Assembly: GCA_947359465.1 (NCBI GenBank)
Contig: OX375874.1
Span: 94,118,172 to 94,182,171, forward strand
Source: Metellina segmentata
Taxonomy: Eukaryota; Arthropoda; Arachnida; Araneae; Tetragnathidae
DNA length: 64,000 nucleotides
Direction of reading: 5' to 3'
A model generated the notes under the pieces. That model worked only from the letters and a program-made list of their open reading frames with translations, was not told where the DNA came from and made no database searches. Positions within the stretch are counted from its first letter, which is position 1; the number at the start of each line of letters is the position of its first letter. The position numbers and the translations under genes are program-made. Below are positions 10,864 to 20,349 of the stretch, in pieces.

Positions 10864-11579
10864 CAGTGTTTCTCAAAGGGTGTGCCTCGGAACACTGGTG
10901 CACCCGCTGACATGCCTAGGTGCGCCCTATGAAATCCCAGATAGATATGTGTGGGGAAATAAAAATGAATTTATAGTAAGATAGTTAAATATAGTACATT
11001 ATATCTTCATTTCAGCATTAAAAAGTTCTTTGCGGCAGATCATTATTATGTTAAGCAGAGCTGGGAAAATATGCAGAGCACCAAAGAATAGTAGCAAGAA
11101 GGTTTTATACTTGTTCAAACAGGGCTTGAGTTGATGCGCGAGTTCAGCTGCTCAAGGTCGTTTTCGAGTTATTTCGTCGGTCTGGTGGTTAAGATGTTAG
11201 CCTCTAGGTCGGAAGGTTCCTGATTCGAATCCGGGTCAGTGCATGGATATTTATAAGCTTATGCTAGAAAGGCGGCTGGTGCACCTTAAATCTGTCGTGA
11301 CCGAAAGTCCTCACGTAAGGTTGGTGTGAAAGTTTGTAGAGTGGGGTGCCAGCTAAGGTGTTGCCTCGTCATCTGACCGTGGTTCAAAATTACGTGGCGT
11401 TGTCCTCGAATCTTTCCTTTAAGGGACTGATCCCGGACCGTCGTCAATAGCCAGTAGTGTTGTACGACGATAATTAAAATTTACCATTACCAGTTATTTC
11501 TTTGCTTTTTGCATCTTATTTCTTAGCATTTTATGTGTGGTATAGTGTGCTACGACTTTAAATAGTTTGAGAACCACTG
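10864..11579. mobile_element. Non-autonomous hAT element carrying a SINE
   Basis: It starts CAGTGTTTCTCAAAGGGTGT and ends AGTTTGAGAACCACTG, whose complement is CAGTGGTTCTCAAACT. The 8-bp flanks CCTTAGAA and CTTCAGAT match at only 5 of 8 positions, so the TSD is weak or decayed. No transposase is present. A SINE (11176-11491) with its own TSD lies inside. Confidence 0.7.
11176..11491 (+). mobile_element. tRNA-derived SINE, family A, full length
   Basis: The head contains GGTCTGGTGGTTAAGATG (A-box region) and GATTCGAATCC (B box). The body includes CTGTCGTGACCGAAAGTCCT and GACCGTGGTTCAAAATTACG, and the tail is TTACCATTACC. It is flanked by the perfect 9-bp TSD AGTTATTTC at 11167-11175 and 11492-11500. 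This is the clearest family A insertion in the window. Confidence 0.93.
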
Positions 11580-12095
11580 CTTCAGATAGTGTTTTTAAGC
11601 CATATTTTTTCGCTTCAAAATTCTATTATGCTGTTCATGGATTGATGGCCGATAGATTGGAGACGGGCATGGTATAAAGAAGTTACTATCCTTGATTTCA
11701 GTTTGACAGTAATTGCGTTTCGCCCTATAGAAGCTCAGAGTAGCGACTACCAACAGTAATAATCCCAATGACCTTATAATGGAAAGAAGAACAAATTAGA
11801 AGGACGATGAATAATCCACGTCTGACAGCGTCGCCTGTAGAACAGATCTCCAGCAAATCTGGTGGCGCATGCATCTCCATCTCCATGTGATGCATGAGTT
11901 TGGCTACAAACCCTGTAGTGTTGTGTTCCCTCTCTTCCCATGAAAGGAAGCTTGTATAAGAAGGTTGTACACGATACTTTGTGTATTCTGCGTATATTAA
12001 GGCTGTTAAATCTCTACGACCTCAATTGTAAACCTTAAGCTACGCAACTGTTTTCTATCGAATACAGTCACCCGATATGCAGTCCATTCAATATA
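11580..12095. other. Spacer, nothing recognised
   Basis: No coding frame, terminal repeat or array recognised between the hAT element and the mariner derivative. Confidence 0.4.
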
Positions 12096-12799
12096 CAGGG
12101 TTATTAAAAAAGATGGACCCAATTTAATTAATCTGTATTTCACGAAATATTAATTGGATATGAACAGTCCACATACCGAAGGAAAGAGGAAGTTCCGAAG
12201 TTTTTTTTACCACCGCTTGGGGGCAGCGATAGTTGCGTAAATAGCCGCTAGGGTACTCGTGCCATTAGGCAGGCATTTCGCTGGAACAGTGGCTTTTTCC
12301 TCAACCTACCGAAGATTCACAAGACTTCATTTTCCAATAGGGTGGAGCTCCGCCCCTTTGACACCGTGATGTCCCTAGGACTTTTAAATCAATCCCTTCC
12401 TCAGCGATGGATAGGTCGCAGGGGAAATCAAGAACTGTCTCTACACTTCTGACCACCGAGATCCCCTGATCTCACGTCATGTGACTTTTTCTTATGGGGC
12501 TATGTTAAGGAGACTGTTATCGTCCCACTTCTACCAACAACTCTGGCCGACCTGCGGAACAGTGTCACTGCTGCGGTGTACTCAGTGACACAAGACACAC
12601 TTTTTCGCGTGTGAGACGAGTTTGACTACCGCTTAGATGTTTGCAGTGCAGCAAAGAGGGGACAAATAGAACATTTATAACCTGTGTTAAGAAACTTTGA
12701 AACTTCCTCTTTTCATTATTATATAGACTGTTCATGTCCAATTTATACTTCATTAAACACAAATTAATTAAATTGGGTCCATCTTTTTGAATAACCCTG
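12096..12799 (+). mobile_element. Mariner-type deletion derivative, 704 bp
   Basis: The inverted ends begin CAGGGTTATTAAAAAAGATG and, from the right, CAGGGTTATTCAAAAAGATG, with TA on each side (12094-12095 and 12800-12801). The interior encodes a decayed C-terminal mariner DDE domain on the plus strand: FQ.GGAPP, then RSPDLTSCDFFLWGYVKETV around 12450-12520. Frameshifts and the missing N-terminal half make it non-functional. TIR similarity extends inward for about 80 bp. Confidence 0.88.
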
Positions 12800-12902
12800 T
12801 ACAGTGTACACTCTGGTCTATTTCGAGCATTTCTTGAAGAACTTCCAACATAGAAGTTAATCTAGCGTTTTAAGAAATTTTCAAATTGGAACGTATGCAC
12901 TA

Positions 12903-13462
12903 CCCTATAATAATGGACCGGACGCCAGCGGATTTGCATAAAATCCGACTAATTGTTTAAAGGTGTTTTTCGTGGTATGGCCTGGGACCTTTGCATGTTG
13001 TTCTTGGTAAATAAAACGCCGACGAGTACATGAAAATTTTGGACAATCAGGTTCTCCCTACGCTTTGGCAATTTTATGGAATGGATGAATGTTACTTCCA
13101 GGACGACAACGTTCCAAGTCATGTTGCAGCCTCTGTCAAGCAGTGGTATTAGGATATGGTTGTAAAACGTCCTCCCTGGCCTGCTCAGAATCCCGACCTA
13201 AACCCAATAGAATATTTGTGGGACGCGTTAGAGCGACGCTTACGGACCATGGAACCACGTCCGAAATATACAGCTGAGATGGCGATATTCTTGCAGCAGG
13301 AATGGACACAAATACCCATAGCTGTGTATCAAAACCGTGTTGAAAGCATGCCCAGAAGGGTCGCTAGTGTAATTGTTGCACGTGGGGGACCATCCCCCTA
13401 TTAAAGCATGTATTATTTCCCTTATACCATCACATCTTGCTGTCCGGTTCATTATTGTAGGG
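12903..13462 (+). mobile_element. Tc1-like deletion derivative, 560 bp, copy 2
   Basis: The ends are CCCTATAATAATGGACCGGA and GGTTCATTATTGTAGGG, with TA on both sides (12901-12902 and 13463-13464). The frame from about 13060 keeps YFQDDNVPSHVAASV, PPWPAQNPDLNPIEYLWDAL and the C-terminus VARGGPSPY, so the second D and the final catalytic residue region are visible. The N-terminal DNA-binding half is absent. It is a sister of 3148-3707 and better preserved. Confidence 0.92.
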
Positions 13463-13477
13463 TAGTGTATATTTTGA

Positions 13478-13928
13478 GAGCCGCGGTAGCTCAGTCAGTA
13501 GAGCGTCGGGCTCGCATCAGAAGGGTTGTGGGTTCTGTCCTCGGCGGATCCTGCAATTCTGATGATTGCGAGATCGGCGCTTCGACCTGGCTAAAGACCG
13601 TAGTGTTCACTAATGGTGACTGGGGCACGTTAAATAGGTCGTGGTCACAAAGTCCCCCATGTTCCCATACCAAATCAATACCTCCGGGGGTACCTGATCA
13701 GGGGGTTATCGGCCTCTGATTGGGATCTAAATTACGATATGTGTGAGTGAATGGATGTATGAAAGGGGCCTTCCTGTAAAACGGAGGTGCCATGTATGTC
13801 GAGCAAAGTCGGACTTCCTCCCAATGAGGCTCAATAACATGGAAGGCGCACCCCCTCGCCTCTTGCTGTCTTCGACTGGCCTGGCACTCCTCCGGTTTGC
13901 CAGTGTAGGCATAAAAAACAACAACAAC
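13478..13928 (+). mobile_element. tRNA-derived SINE, family E, full length
   Basis: The head GCCGCGGTAGCTCAGTCAGT looks strongly like a tRNA 5' half with its A box, and GGTTGTGGGTTCTGTCC resembles a B box. The tail is A-rich (AAAAAACAACAACAAC). It is bounded by the perfect 9-bp TSD ATATTTTGA (13469-13477 and 13929-13937). It inserted only 13 bp past the TA flank of the Tc1 derivative. Frames across it are not genes. Confidence 0.92.
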
Positions 13929-14371
13929 ATATTTTGAAGACAAAAAGTACTGAACTATGGAAAATTACTGGCAGAATATCATTTCTATGTACTTTGAATT
14001 TTTGAAACTAAGCAGTTTTATTGAAGGTGAAGAAAGGAGAGACATGCTTAATGTAGGTGGAGGTAGTTTTCTTATAGAATCGTGTTTCCTGTAAGTATTC
14101 AGAAGGTGGCGTCACTAGGTTAGTTTTTTCTGAATATGATATCAGAACTTCCAAAGAAGAATCGATATTCGAATCGATGTATGAGACTTGATTGCTCAAC
14201 ACCAATTAGATTAAACGCCAAACGTCGCCAAAACGGTGATAAACTCATTTTAAGGAAACCCCAATATACATTTGGATAGTGGCAGTAAAAAATCACTTAC
14301 GGTCTGATTTTTTGTTTGTACTGAAAATCCCTTTCATAATGGGGTCGCGGTAACACCGTCGTGTACAAAGA

Positions 14372-14600
14372 GGGTTGGTACACGTTAAATCTGTCGTGGA
14401 CTCAAATGTCCTCACGTTGGCGTGATGTGAAAGTTTGGAGAGTAGGGTGCCAGCTCAGGTGTTGCCCCATCATTTGACAGTGGTTCAAAATTACGTGTTG
14501 TCCTCGGAAATTTCCCTTGTGGATTCATCCCAGACCGTCGTCAATAGCCCGTTGTGTTGCTCCCGTACGACGTTAATTAAAATCCCTACCTACCCTTTCA
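14372..14600 (+). mobile_element. SINE family A, 5'-truncated
   Basis: It shares the body CACGTTAAATCTGTCGTGG, AGAGTAGGGTGCCAGCTCAG, GACCGTCGTCAATAGCCCG and the TACC-repeat tail of family A, but lacks the tRNA head. A short frame across it is not a gene. Confidence 0.8.
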
Positions 14601-14756
14601 TAATGAAGTATATTTTGCAAAAAAAAGTAAATATTTTGAGGATTTAATTCATTTATTCAGTGTTTATATCTCCACAAAAAAATACTTTTACTTTTTGCAT
14701 ATTTGGTGAAAATTGAAGCATAGCTTTAAAATAATAAATGTAGGTAGGAATGTAGA

Positions 14757-14865
14757 CCTCAAACCAAAGTCAGATGACGAGATCAACACCTGAGCTGCCA
14801 AACCCACTTTCCAAACTTCCGCGCCAACGTGAGGACATTTGAGGTAACGACAGATTTCTTTGGTT
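14757..14865 (-). mobile_element. SINE family A fragment
   Basis: Minus-strand fragment with AAATGTCCTCACGTTGGCGC and the GAAAGTGGGTTTGGCAGCTC region. It lacks head and tail and lies just left of the ATCGATGT element. Confidence 0.65.
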
Positions 14866-14880
14866 GTATTGAGTTTCGAC

Positions 14881-15494
14881 TAGTGATGCGACATCGACAG
14901 CAAAACATGGATGTTTTGAAACATCGATGTTCAAAATTAAAACATCGATGTTGATAATACATCGCCCCAAAAACATCGATGTTTTTAAAATTCAGTGTAT
15001 TTAAACTTTTTCCCCCATTTCTTAAAATTGGTTTAGTAACTAGTGATGCGACATCGGCTCCAATACATCGATGTTTTTTTTTATAAAACATCAATGTTTT
15101 GAAAACATCGACATCGATGTCGCATCCCTACTTTTCAGACCCTTCACCCTTGGCCACTTTGGTCTAAAACTATGTTCAATTTGCTGATTATAAAATTATG
15201 CTTCTTGGTTGTTTTTAAATTTTTATAACGGTACTTTTTTCATTTAAAAATAAAACATCGACAAGTATAAACATCGATGTTACAAAAACATCGACTCCAA
15301 TACATCGATGTTTTTAAAGAACATCGATATTTCTGAAGAACATCGATGTTTTTAAAGAACATCAATGTTTTTAAAGAACATCGATGTTTTAAAAAAACCT
15401 CGATGTTTTTAAGAACATCGATGTTTTTAAAGAACATAGATGTTTTTGAAGAACATCGATGTTTTGAAAACATCGACATCAATGTCGCATCCCT
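14881..15494. mobile_element. hAT (Ac-type) ATCGATGT element, copy 2
   Basis: It starts TAGTGATGCGACATCGACAG and ends ATGTCGCATCCCTA. The flanks GTTTCGAC (14873-14880) and GTTTCTAC (15495-15502) form an 8-bp TSD with one mismatch. Positions 15290-15470 are short tandem units of the form AACATCGATGTTTTTAAAG, about 20-28 bp each. No transposase is encoded. Confidence 0.9.
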
Positions 15495-15539
15495 AGTTTC
15501 TACCTCGCAGTCTTCTGGTTGTTAACCGCTACTGGTTGC

Positions 15540-15615
15540 TCTGCTCTAACCGGGCTACCGTCACAAATAGCGTTGTGTTGCTCCAGTGCGACGTTAATTA
15601 AAATACCTACCTATC
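15540..15615 (+). mobile_element. SINE family A 3' fragment
   Basis: It carries only the 3' end: GCGTTGTGTTGCTCCAGTGC, then GACGTTAATTAAAATACC and the TACC tail. Confidence 0.7.
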
Positions 15616-16540
15616 CACCGGACTGTCATAAAGTGATAAAAATTAAATCGATGATGTATTTCAAAATAAATTGATCCCAGTCACAATACCACTTTTACAA
15701 ACGGCGTTGGCGTTTTTCTTTTGTTCAAATCTGACGTTTATACTTCTGGGCTCCTGATGTAACCTTAACTTCACTGATTATTATACTAATTCTGAATCCA
15801 TTTCGAGCAACACTTTCTATCCTAAATGGGTTGTAACGGACTGAGGAGAAATTGGGTGTCCAAACAATCCGACAATTAACCAGACACCGGCGCATGATAA
15901 AGTGTTTCCGTTTCGATTGGCAATGGAAAAATAGAACGTAATTGTTGTCTCTTTGGAAAATTGATTGTTACTCCGCCGAAACAATGACATTAGCGAATGG
16001 ACAGGCTTCATGGAGTGTTCAATGCCATGTCCAATGTGGAGGAAAACAAAAAATTTCGCAAGCTCGGGTCGTTTCGGATGTTGCGGAATAAAGTGCAGTA
16101 AAAAGGTGATCTACTTTAGATGTCAGTGGTCGGGTGGAATTTGATCCATTGTCCTTTGTAATTTGCTGCAATTTGATCCACAGAACTCTTGGCATTAGTC
16201 GAATGAGTCCCGTCTTTTATAATGAGTTCTTGGGAGTGAATTATGTTTGAGGAAAATACGCAAGACTGCTTTGAAATTAACTCATACTCTGAAAGACCAG
16301 GTTCAATGAAATGTGTCTCGTATTATGTGTCAGGCTCATAACTTTCACGAAATACCACAGTGGACGAATGGTGCTTCTATGTATGTGATAATAAATTAAT
16401 AAATTCAATTGTGTGTGTAAAATAAACTGTCCAAACTTTCTCGTCACCTCAAAAAGTTATATCAATAAAAAATAATTTTTCTACTTTTTTTAGTTTCAAA
16501 TTCTTTTTATAGTAAATCCCCTTACTAATGTTCCCCATCG
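15616..16540. other. Spacer, nothing recognised
   Basis: About 900 bp without a recognisable coding frame or repeat boundary. The 15817-16011 (minus) frame has no domain that I recognise. Confidence 0.4.
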
Positions 16541-16605
16541 GAAATTTAAGAAATAGCCCGTTGTGTTGCTCCAGTGCGACGTATATTCAACTACCTACCT
16601 ACCTG
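16541..16605 (+). mobile_element. SINE family A 3' fragment
   Basis: AATAGCCCGTTGTGTTGCTC, CAGTGCGACGT and three TACC-type tail units mark the 3' end of family A only. Confidence 0.65.
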
Positions 16606-16729
16606 AAACTCAAGCTAAAATCTATCGAAATGTCACAGTAGGTTTCTGCCTAATTATAGACCTCGTACATTGTTGCGTACTGGTTTATGTTCTGGACAAG
16701 AAAGCAGCTTAGAAGGAACACGTTTATTA

Positions 16730-16925
16730 AAACTCACGTTGGGTTGGCGTGGAAGTTTGGAGAGTGGGGTGCCAGCTCAGGTGTTGCTTCGTCATCTGAC
16801 CGTGGTTCAAAATTACGAGTTGTTGTCCTCGAATCTTTCCCTTAAGGGACTGATTCCTGACCGTCGTCAATAGCCCGTTGTGTTGCTCTAGTACGACGTT
16901 AACTAAAATTACCATTACCATTACC
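16730..16925 (+). mobile_element. SINE family A, 5'-truncated
   Basis: It contains CTCACGTTGGGTTGGCGTGG, CATCTGACCGTGGTTCAAAA, GACCGTCGTCAATAGCCCG and the tail ATTACCATTACC. The tRNA head is missing. Open frames on both strands cross family A copies wherever they occur and are not genes. Confidence 0.82.
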
Positions 16926-17339
16926 GTTTATTAAAGACGATCTGATCTGGTTGTTGATATCTATTAGTGCGGTATTCTGGAAACATATACACAAACTATT
17001 ACTTTAAAGCGCATGTCGCCGGTTCTTCTTGAAAACGTTGCCAGATTCTATTTACCAATAATAACATGTATCAAAACAAATAAATAAATGACAATAGGAG
17101 CAACAAACCAAACTTATTCCAAATGGCATATTTATTGAATGTGATCACTGCTAATTACTTTTAAGATTACTGGACTTAAGAAATATACTGCAAGAAACAG
17201 GACTACGAAAAATTTTATGTTACTACGGATATATTATGTGTATACCCTATTTTGAAATGCTATAATGCAAGATAATTGGTAAAATGAAGTTAGACAAACA
17301 ATTTGAGCACTCTTAAAAAAACTAAAACAAAAGTAACTG

Positions 17340-17500
17340 GTCTTGCAGCCGAGAGTTTCGCGCTGATTATCGGTTCAATAGGCTCCGAGTTCGAGTCCCG
17401 GTCTAGGCATGGATTATCGTAGGGGTTCTGAATCTACTTCAAGCCGGAGGACCCGGTCTTTGTAGCCTCGTGTAGGAAAAGCAATGACCCTAGAGCGATA
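17340..17500 (+). mobile_element. Possible tRNA-derived SINE, family D
   Basis: A B-box-like CGAGTTCGAGTCCCGGTC lies about 45 bp after an A-box-like region (GCCGAGAGTTTCGCGCTGA), followed by GCATGGATT as in other SINEs here. There is only one copy in the window and no TSD was found. Confidence 0.4.
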
Positions 17501-17966
17501 AACTAAACCATCGAATAAATGTGAGTACTATTAGGCGGCTACTTCAGTTACTCCAAACTCGTCTAACTGATAACAGCAGTCAAAGTAAGAGCACATTTGT
17601 TCTCACAATCAACTAAAAGGCCTTGCACTAATGTTTCTTGCCTTTAAAAAAAGCAGCCTCATTGTCTTAGCCAGATTCTCACGAATATTAGCATAATAAC
17701 CTTAACACGATGGAAGCCATAGACGTGAAAAACAAGTTGACGGAAATATTGAGAGAAGCTCTTCAAAGTGTCACGTAACTGTTTTGAGTAAAATTACCTT
17801 GGTTCGTCGATGTAGCATCTTATCACCTCGTTTGGCGATATAACATCTTTTGACACGGAAGATGGAATGACTGCGCATTTCTCGACTTTATTCAAAATTT
17901 TTGCTTTTCTTTCTTAGAAAGAGATCAGCCTTCCCTATTTTAATGCTACCTAGAATCTATTGCAAG

Positions 17967-18028
17967 ATCCTGTACAGCCAGGAATCCCCTCCCTGCCACC
18001 CATTCCTGGTCGGTTGGGTGGTCTAGGT
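17967..18028 (-). mobile_element. SINE family C, 3' part (split)
   Basis: Together with 19073-19195 this reads on the minus strand as one tRNA-derived SINE: head GGAGCGCTAGTTTGACAAGG, B box GGTTCGATCC, then body. The Buster element at 18029-19072 inserted into it. Removing the element and one TSD copy restores a continuous body. Confidence 0.55.
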
Positions 18029-19072
18029 CAGTGGTCCCCAACCCCCGGGCCGCGGAACGGTACCGGTCCGTGGATCAAATGGTATCGGGCCGCCAAGGAA
18101 CATTAAATTATTTTCACTTTATTTACTGTGGTGTATTTCTCTCGGGTTTGTTCTTATCTATGAAATGTCCACTCAAATTAGGAGGCGGTAAATCATAACT
18201 TGAAATTTGTTCTGTTACTAGAGCTTCAATTATGATTTCTGAATTCTGTATGTCTCTATTTTCCAATTTTGACAAATATGATAGCTGTTTTCAAGTTGAC
18301 AGACAAAGTAGCTGCATTTGAAGCCAAACTGAAGTTGTGGTGACGGTGCGTGAACAGAGGCATTTTGGACATGTTTCAGACATTAGCGGCGATTTTAGGC
18401 GAGACAGCCGAAACATTCATTATCCCAGTTGGTGCACGATCACCTGTCTTTGCTTTTAAAAGAGTACTTCCCAACCACAAAAGACCCACGAACTAGTAAG
18501 GAATGGATCCGCAACCCATTTGTCAACAAATCAGGCGAATCTAGCATGTCTGTGCAAGAAGATCAACTGCTGGAGATTGCAAATGAAGGCGGTCTTAAAA
18601 CTACGTTCGAGACAACAACTCTGCCGGTGTTCTGGATTAAAGTCATGGCGGAATACCCTGAGGTTGCCACCACAGCACTTAAATCCCTGTTGCCTTTTCC
18701 GACAACCTATCTGTGTGAAGCGGGGTTTTCTGCAGTGACAGCAACCAAAATAAAACAACGGAATAAACTGGACATAAGCAACACACTTCGGGTGTCACTG
18801 TCTCCTATTTACCCCCAGATGAAACCGTTTCGTTGTAATGAAACAAGCTCGGGGTTCTTATTGATTTAGCGTTCTAGTGACTTAAAATGTTAAATCCCTT
18901 TATATTCATTTTTTGGTTTTATTTCGAAGGCATATTTAAATACAATTAAACTAAAATTATTAAATCAAAACAATCTAAAATATAAACAATCAACGTTCCC
19001 CCCCCCAGCGGGCCGCGTAAAATTATCAAACCATGATCAGGTCCGCGGCGATAAAAAGATTGGGGAGCACTG
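18029..19072 (+). mobile_element. hAT Buster-type deletion derivative, 1044 bp, copy 1
   Basis: The ends are CAGTGGTCCCCAACCCCCGG and, from the right, CAGTGCTCCCCAATCTTTTT. The perfect 8-bp TSD GTCTAGGT lies at 18021-18028 and 19073-19080 and fits the nnnTAnnn target of Buster hATs. It keeps only the C-terminal transposase region: TTFETTTLPVFWIKVMAEYP, then the dimerisation block LPFPTTYLCEAGFSAVTATK and the tail NTLRVSLSPIYP (about 18590-18830). The N-terminal BED finger and the first catalytic residues are deleted. Confidence 0.95.
18429..18869 (+). pseudogene. Buster hAT transposase C-terminal remnant
   Basis: The 146-residue frame carries the conserved C-terminal half of a ZBED-type hAT transposase, including the dimerisation motif PTTYLCEAGFSAVT at about residues 92-105. 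An upstream frame shift near 18420 separates it from further remnants (ADKVAAFEAKLKLW at about 18300). With two thirds of the enzyme missing it cannot catalyse transposition. Confidence 0.9.
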
Positions 19073-19195
19073 GTCTAGGTTATAGTAATAGATAAGTCAG
19101 CCAGGCAGATCACAAAAACACCAGACAGCCGACACGACCTATGCAATGACGAGGATCGAACCAAGGCCTTGTCAAACTAGCGCTCCACATTCTAT
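19073..19195 (-). mobile_element. SINE family C, head part (split)
   Basis: Minus-strand tRNA-like head with B box GGTTCGATCCTCGTCATTGC. Its body continues across the Buster insertion into 18028-17967. Confidence 0.55.
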
Positions 19196-19199
19196 TAAA

Positions 19200-20138
19200 A
19201 AAAAATTAGTTTTTGGCTCGGTACTTCTTGTGTTTATGTATCTAATCGTTTGTCGAATTAGTGCTCCCTTTGTACCAGAATAAATGTCACATTTGCAAGT
19301 TCTTGTTTCGAATAGTTTATCTTTAATTTCGAATTGAGCTGTACTAAAAACGACAAGGTTTGTTGACGGAATAAGGCAACCTAAGAATTCCACTCGATCG
19401 TCCTTTTTATTGAAAACAAAGTCTGGCAAAAATTGATAGAAATGAACTTTTACAAAATGTACTTACTCTCATAAAAAACGGAAAAAGAAAATATTTTCTC
19501 AACATTAGAAACATGTATACGATATATAATGAGATGTCATCTGGAAGTAGTGCCGACAAAATTGTACATAAGGAAAATCCCAGACGTGAAAATCATCCCC
19601 CCCCCCCATCCAAGTATTGTCAATACTTTTAATCCTCACTGTATTAAAAGCCGTGAGCAATCTTAAAATGTAATATTTAACCATGTAAGGAAATGTAAAC
19701 TTAAATTTACGATAAAAATGTTTTCTTTTTCATCTTTTTTTACAAAGGTAGCAGCTATTTTGAAACAAAATTCATGTGTTAAAGGGGACACTTGTTTTCG
19801 ACACCTTTTTATTGATGTATGCAGAAATATCAAAATTTCGGATCAGATGGAGGGCTGCTATTAATCGAGGAAGAGAGGTGTAGGAATTTTGGGAACACAA
19901 CTACAATAATGTAATGTGCCTGCTACCTTCAAATGGACCTAATCCTATGCTTCTTAATGAGCCTTATATATGCAGCTATATTTTTTATTTACATATAAAT
20001 CAAACTGCTGTGATACACATCACCAAATAAATGGTTACGAATAAGGAATAATGAACTGAAGCCAAAAAAAGAAACATTTATGTAATTATTTAAGCCAATT
20101 CTATTTCTTTTAGAAACAAATTTCCTTTTCCTTCTAAG
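19200..20138. other. AT-rich spacer
   Basis: No domain-bearing frame. The 19172-19429 (minus) frame shows nothing recognisable. A C-run occurs near 19600. Confidence 0.4.
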
Positions 20139-20345
20139 AGCCATGACTCGGTGCATCTGCTCACAACTCTAGAAACCTGGTGGCTGTAGGCGGTGTAGAT
20201 TCGATTCCCTCTCGACGTATTTCTCTTTTGTTGTTAGTAAAACTTTCCTTGTGTGTGTGCAATACTTGGCTTCTTCTGTCTGGTATTCCAAACCAACCCT
20301 TCGGATTGATTCGGGAGAAAACTAAACCTTGGGAACAGTGGCTTC
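20139..20345 (+). mobile_element. SINE family B
   Basis: Its B-box-like GTAGATTCGATTCCCTC is followed by TATTTCTCTTTTGTTGTTAG and TAAAACTTTCCTTGTGTGTG. This matches the family B body at 61960-62158 in the plus orientation. The head is diverged. Confidence 0.6.
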
Positions 20346-20349
20346 ACAC

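Noticed and set aside
10864..11579. A perfect hAT TSD at this element
   Set aside because: The flanks agree at only 5 of 8 positions, so the TSD is not claimed as certain.
13478..13550. A functional tRNA gene (cloverleaf-like head)
   Set aside because: It is the head of a SINE with an A-rich tail and a 9-bp TSD; the B box is altered.
15290..15480. ATCGATGT repeats as a CRISPR-like or operator array
   Set aside because: They lie inside a hAT element with TSD, vary in spacing and recur in other copies of the same element.
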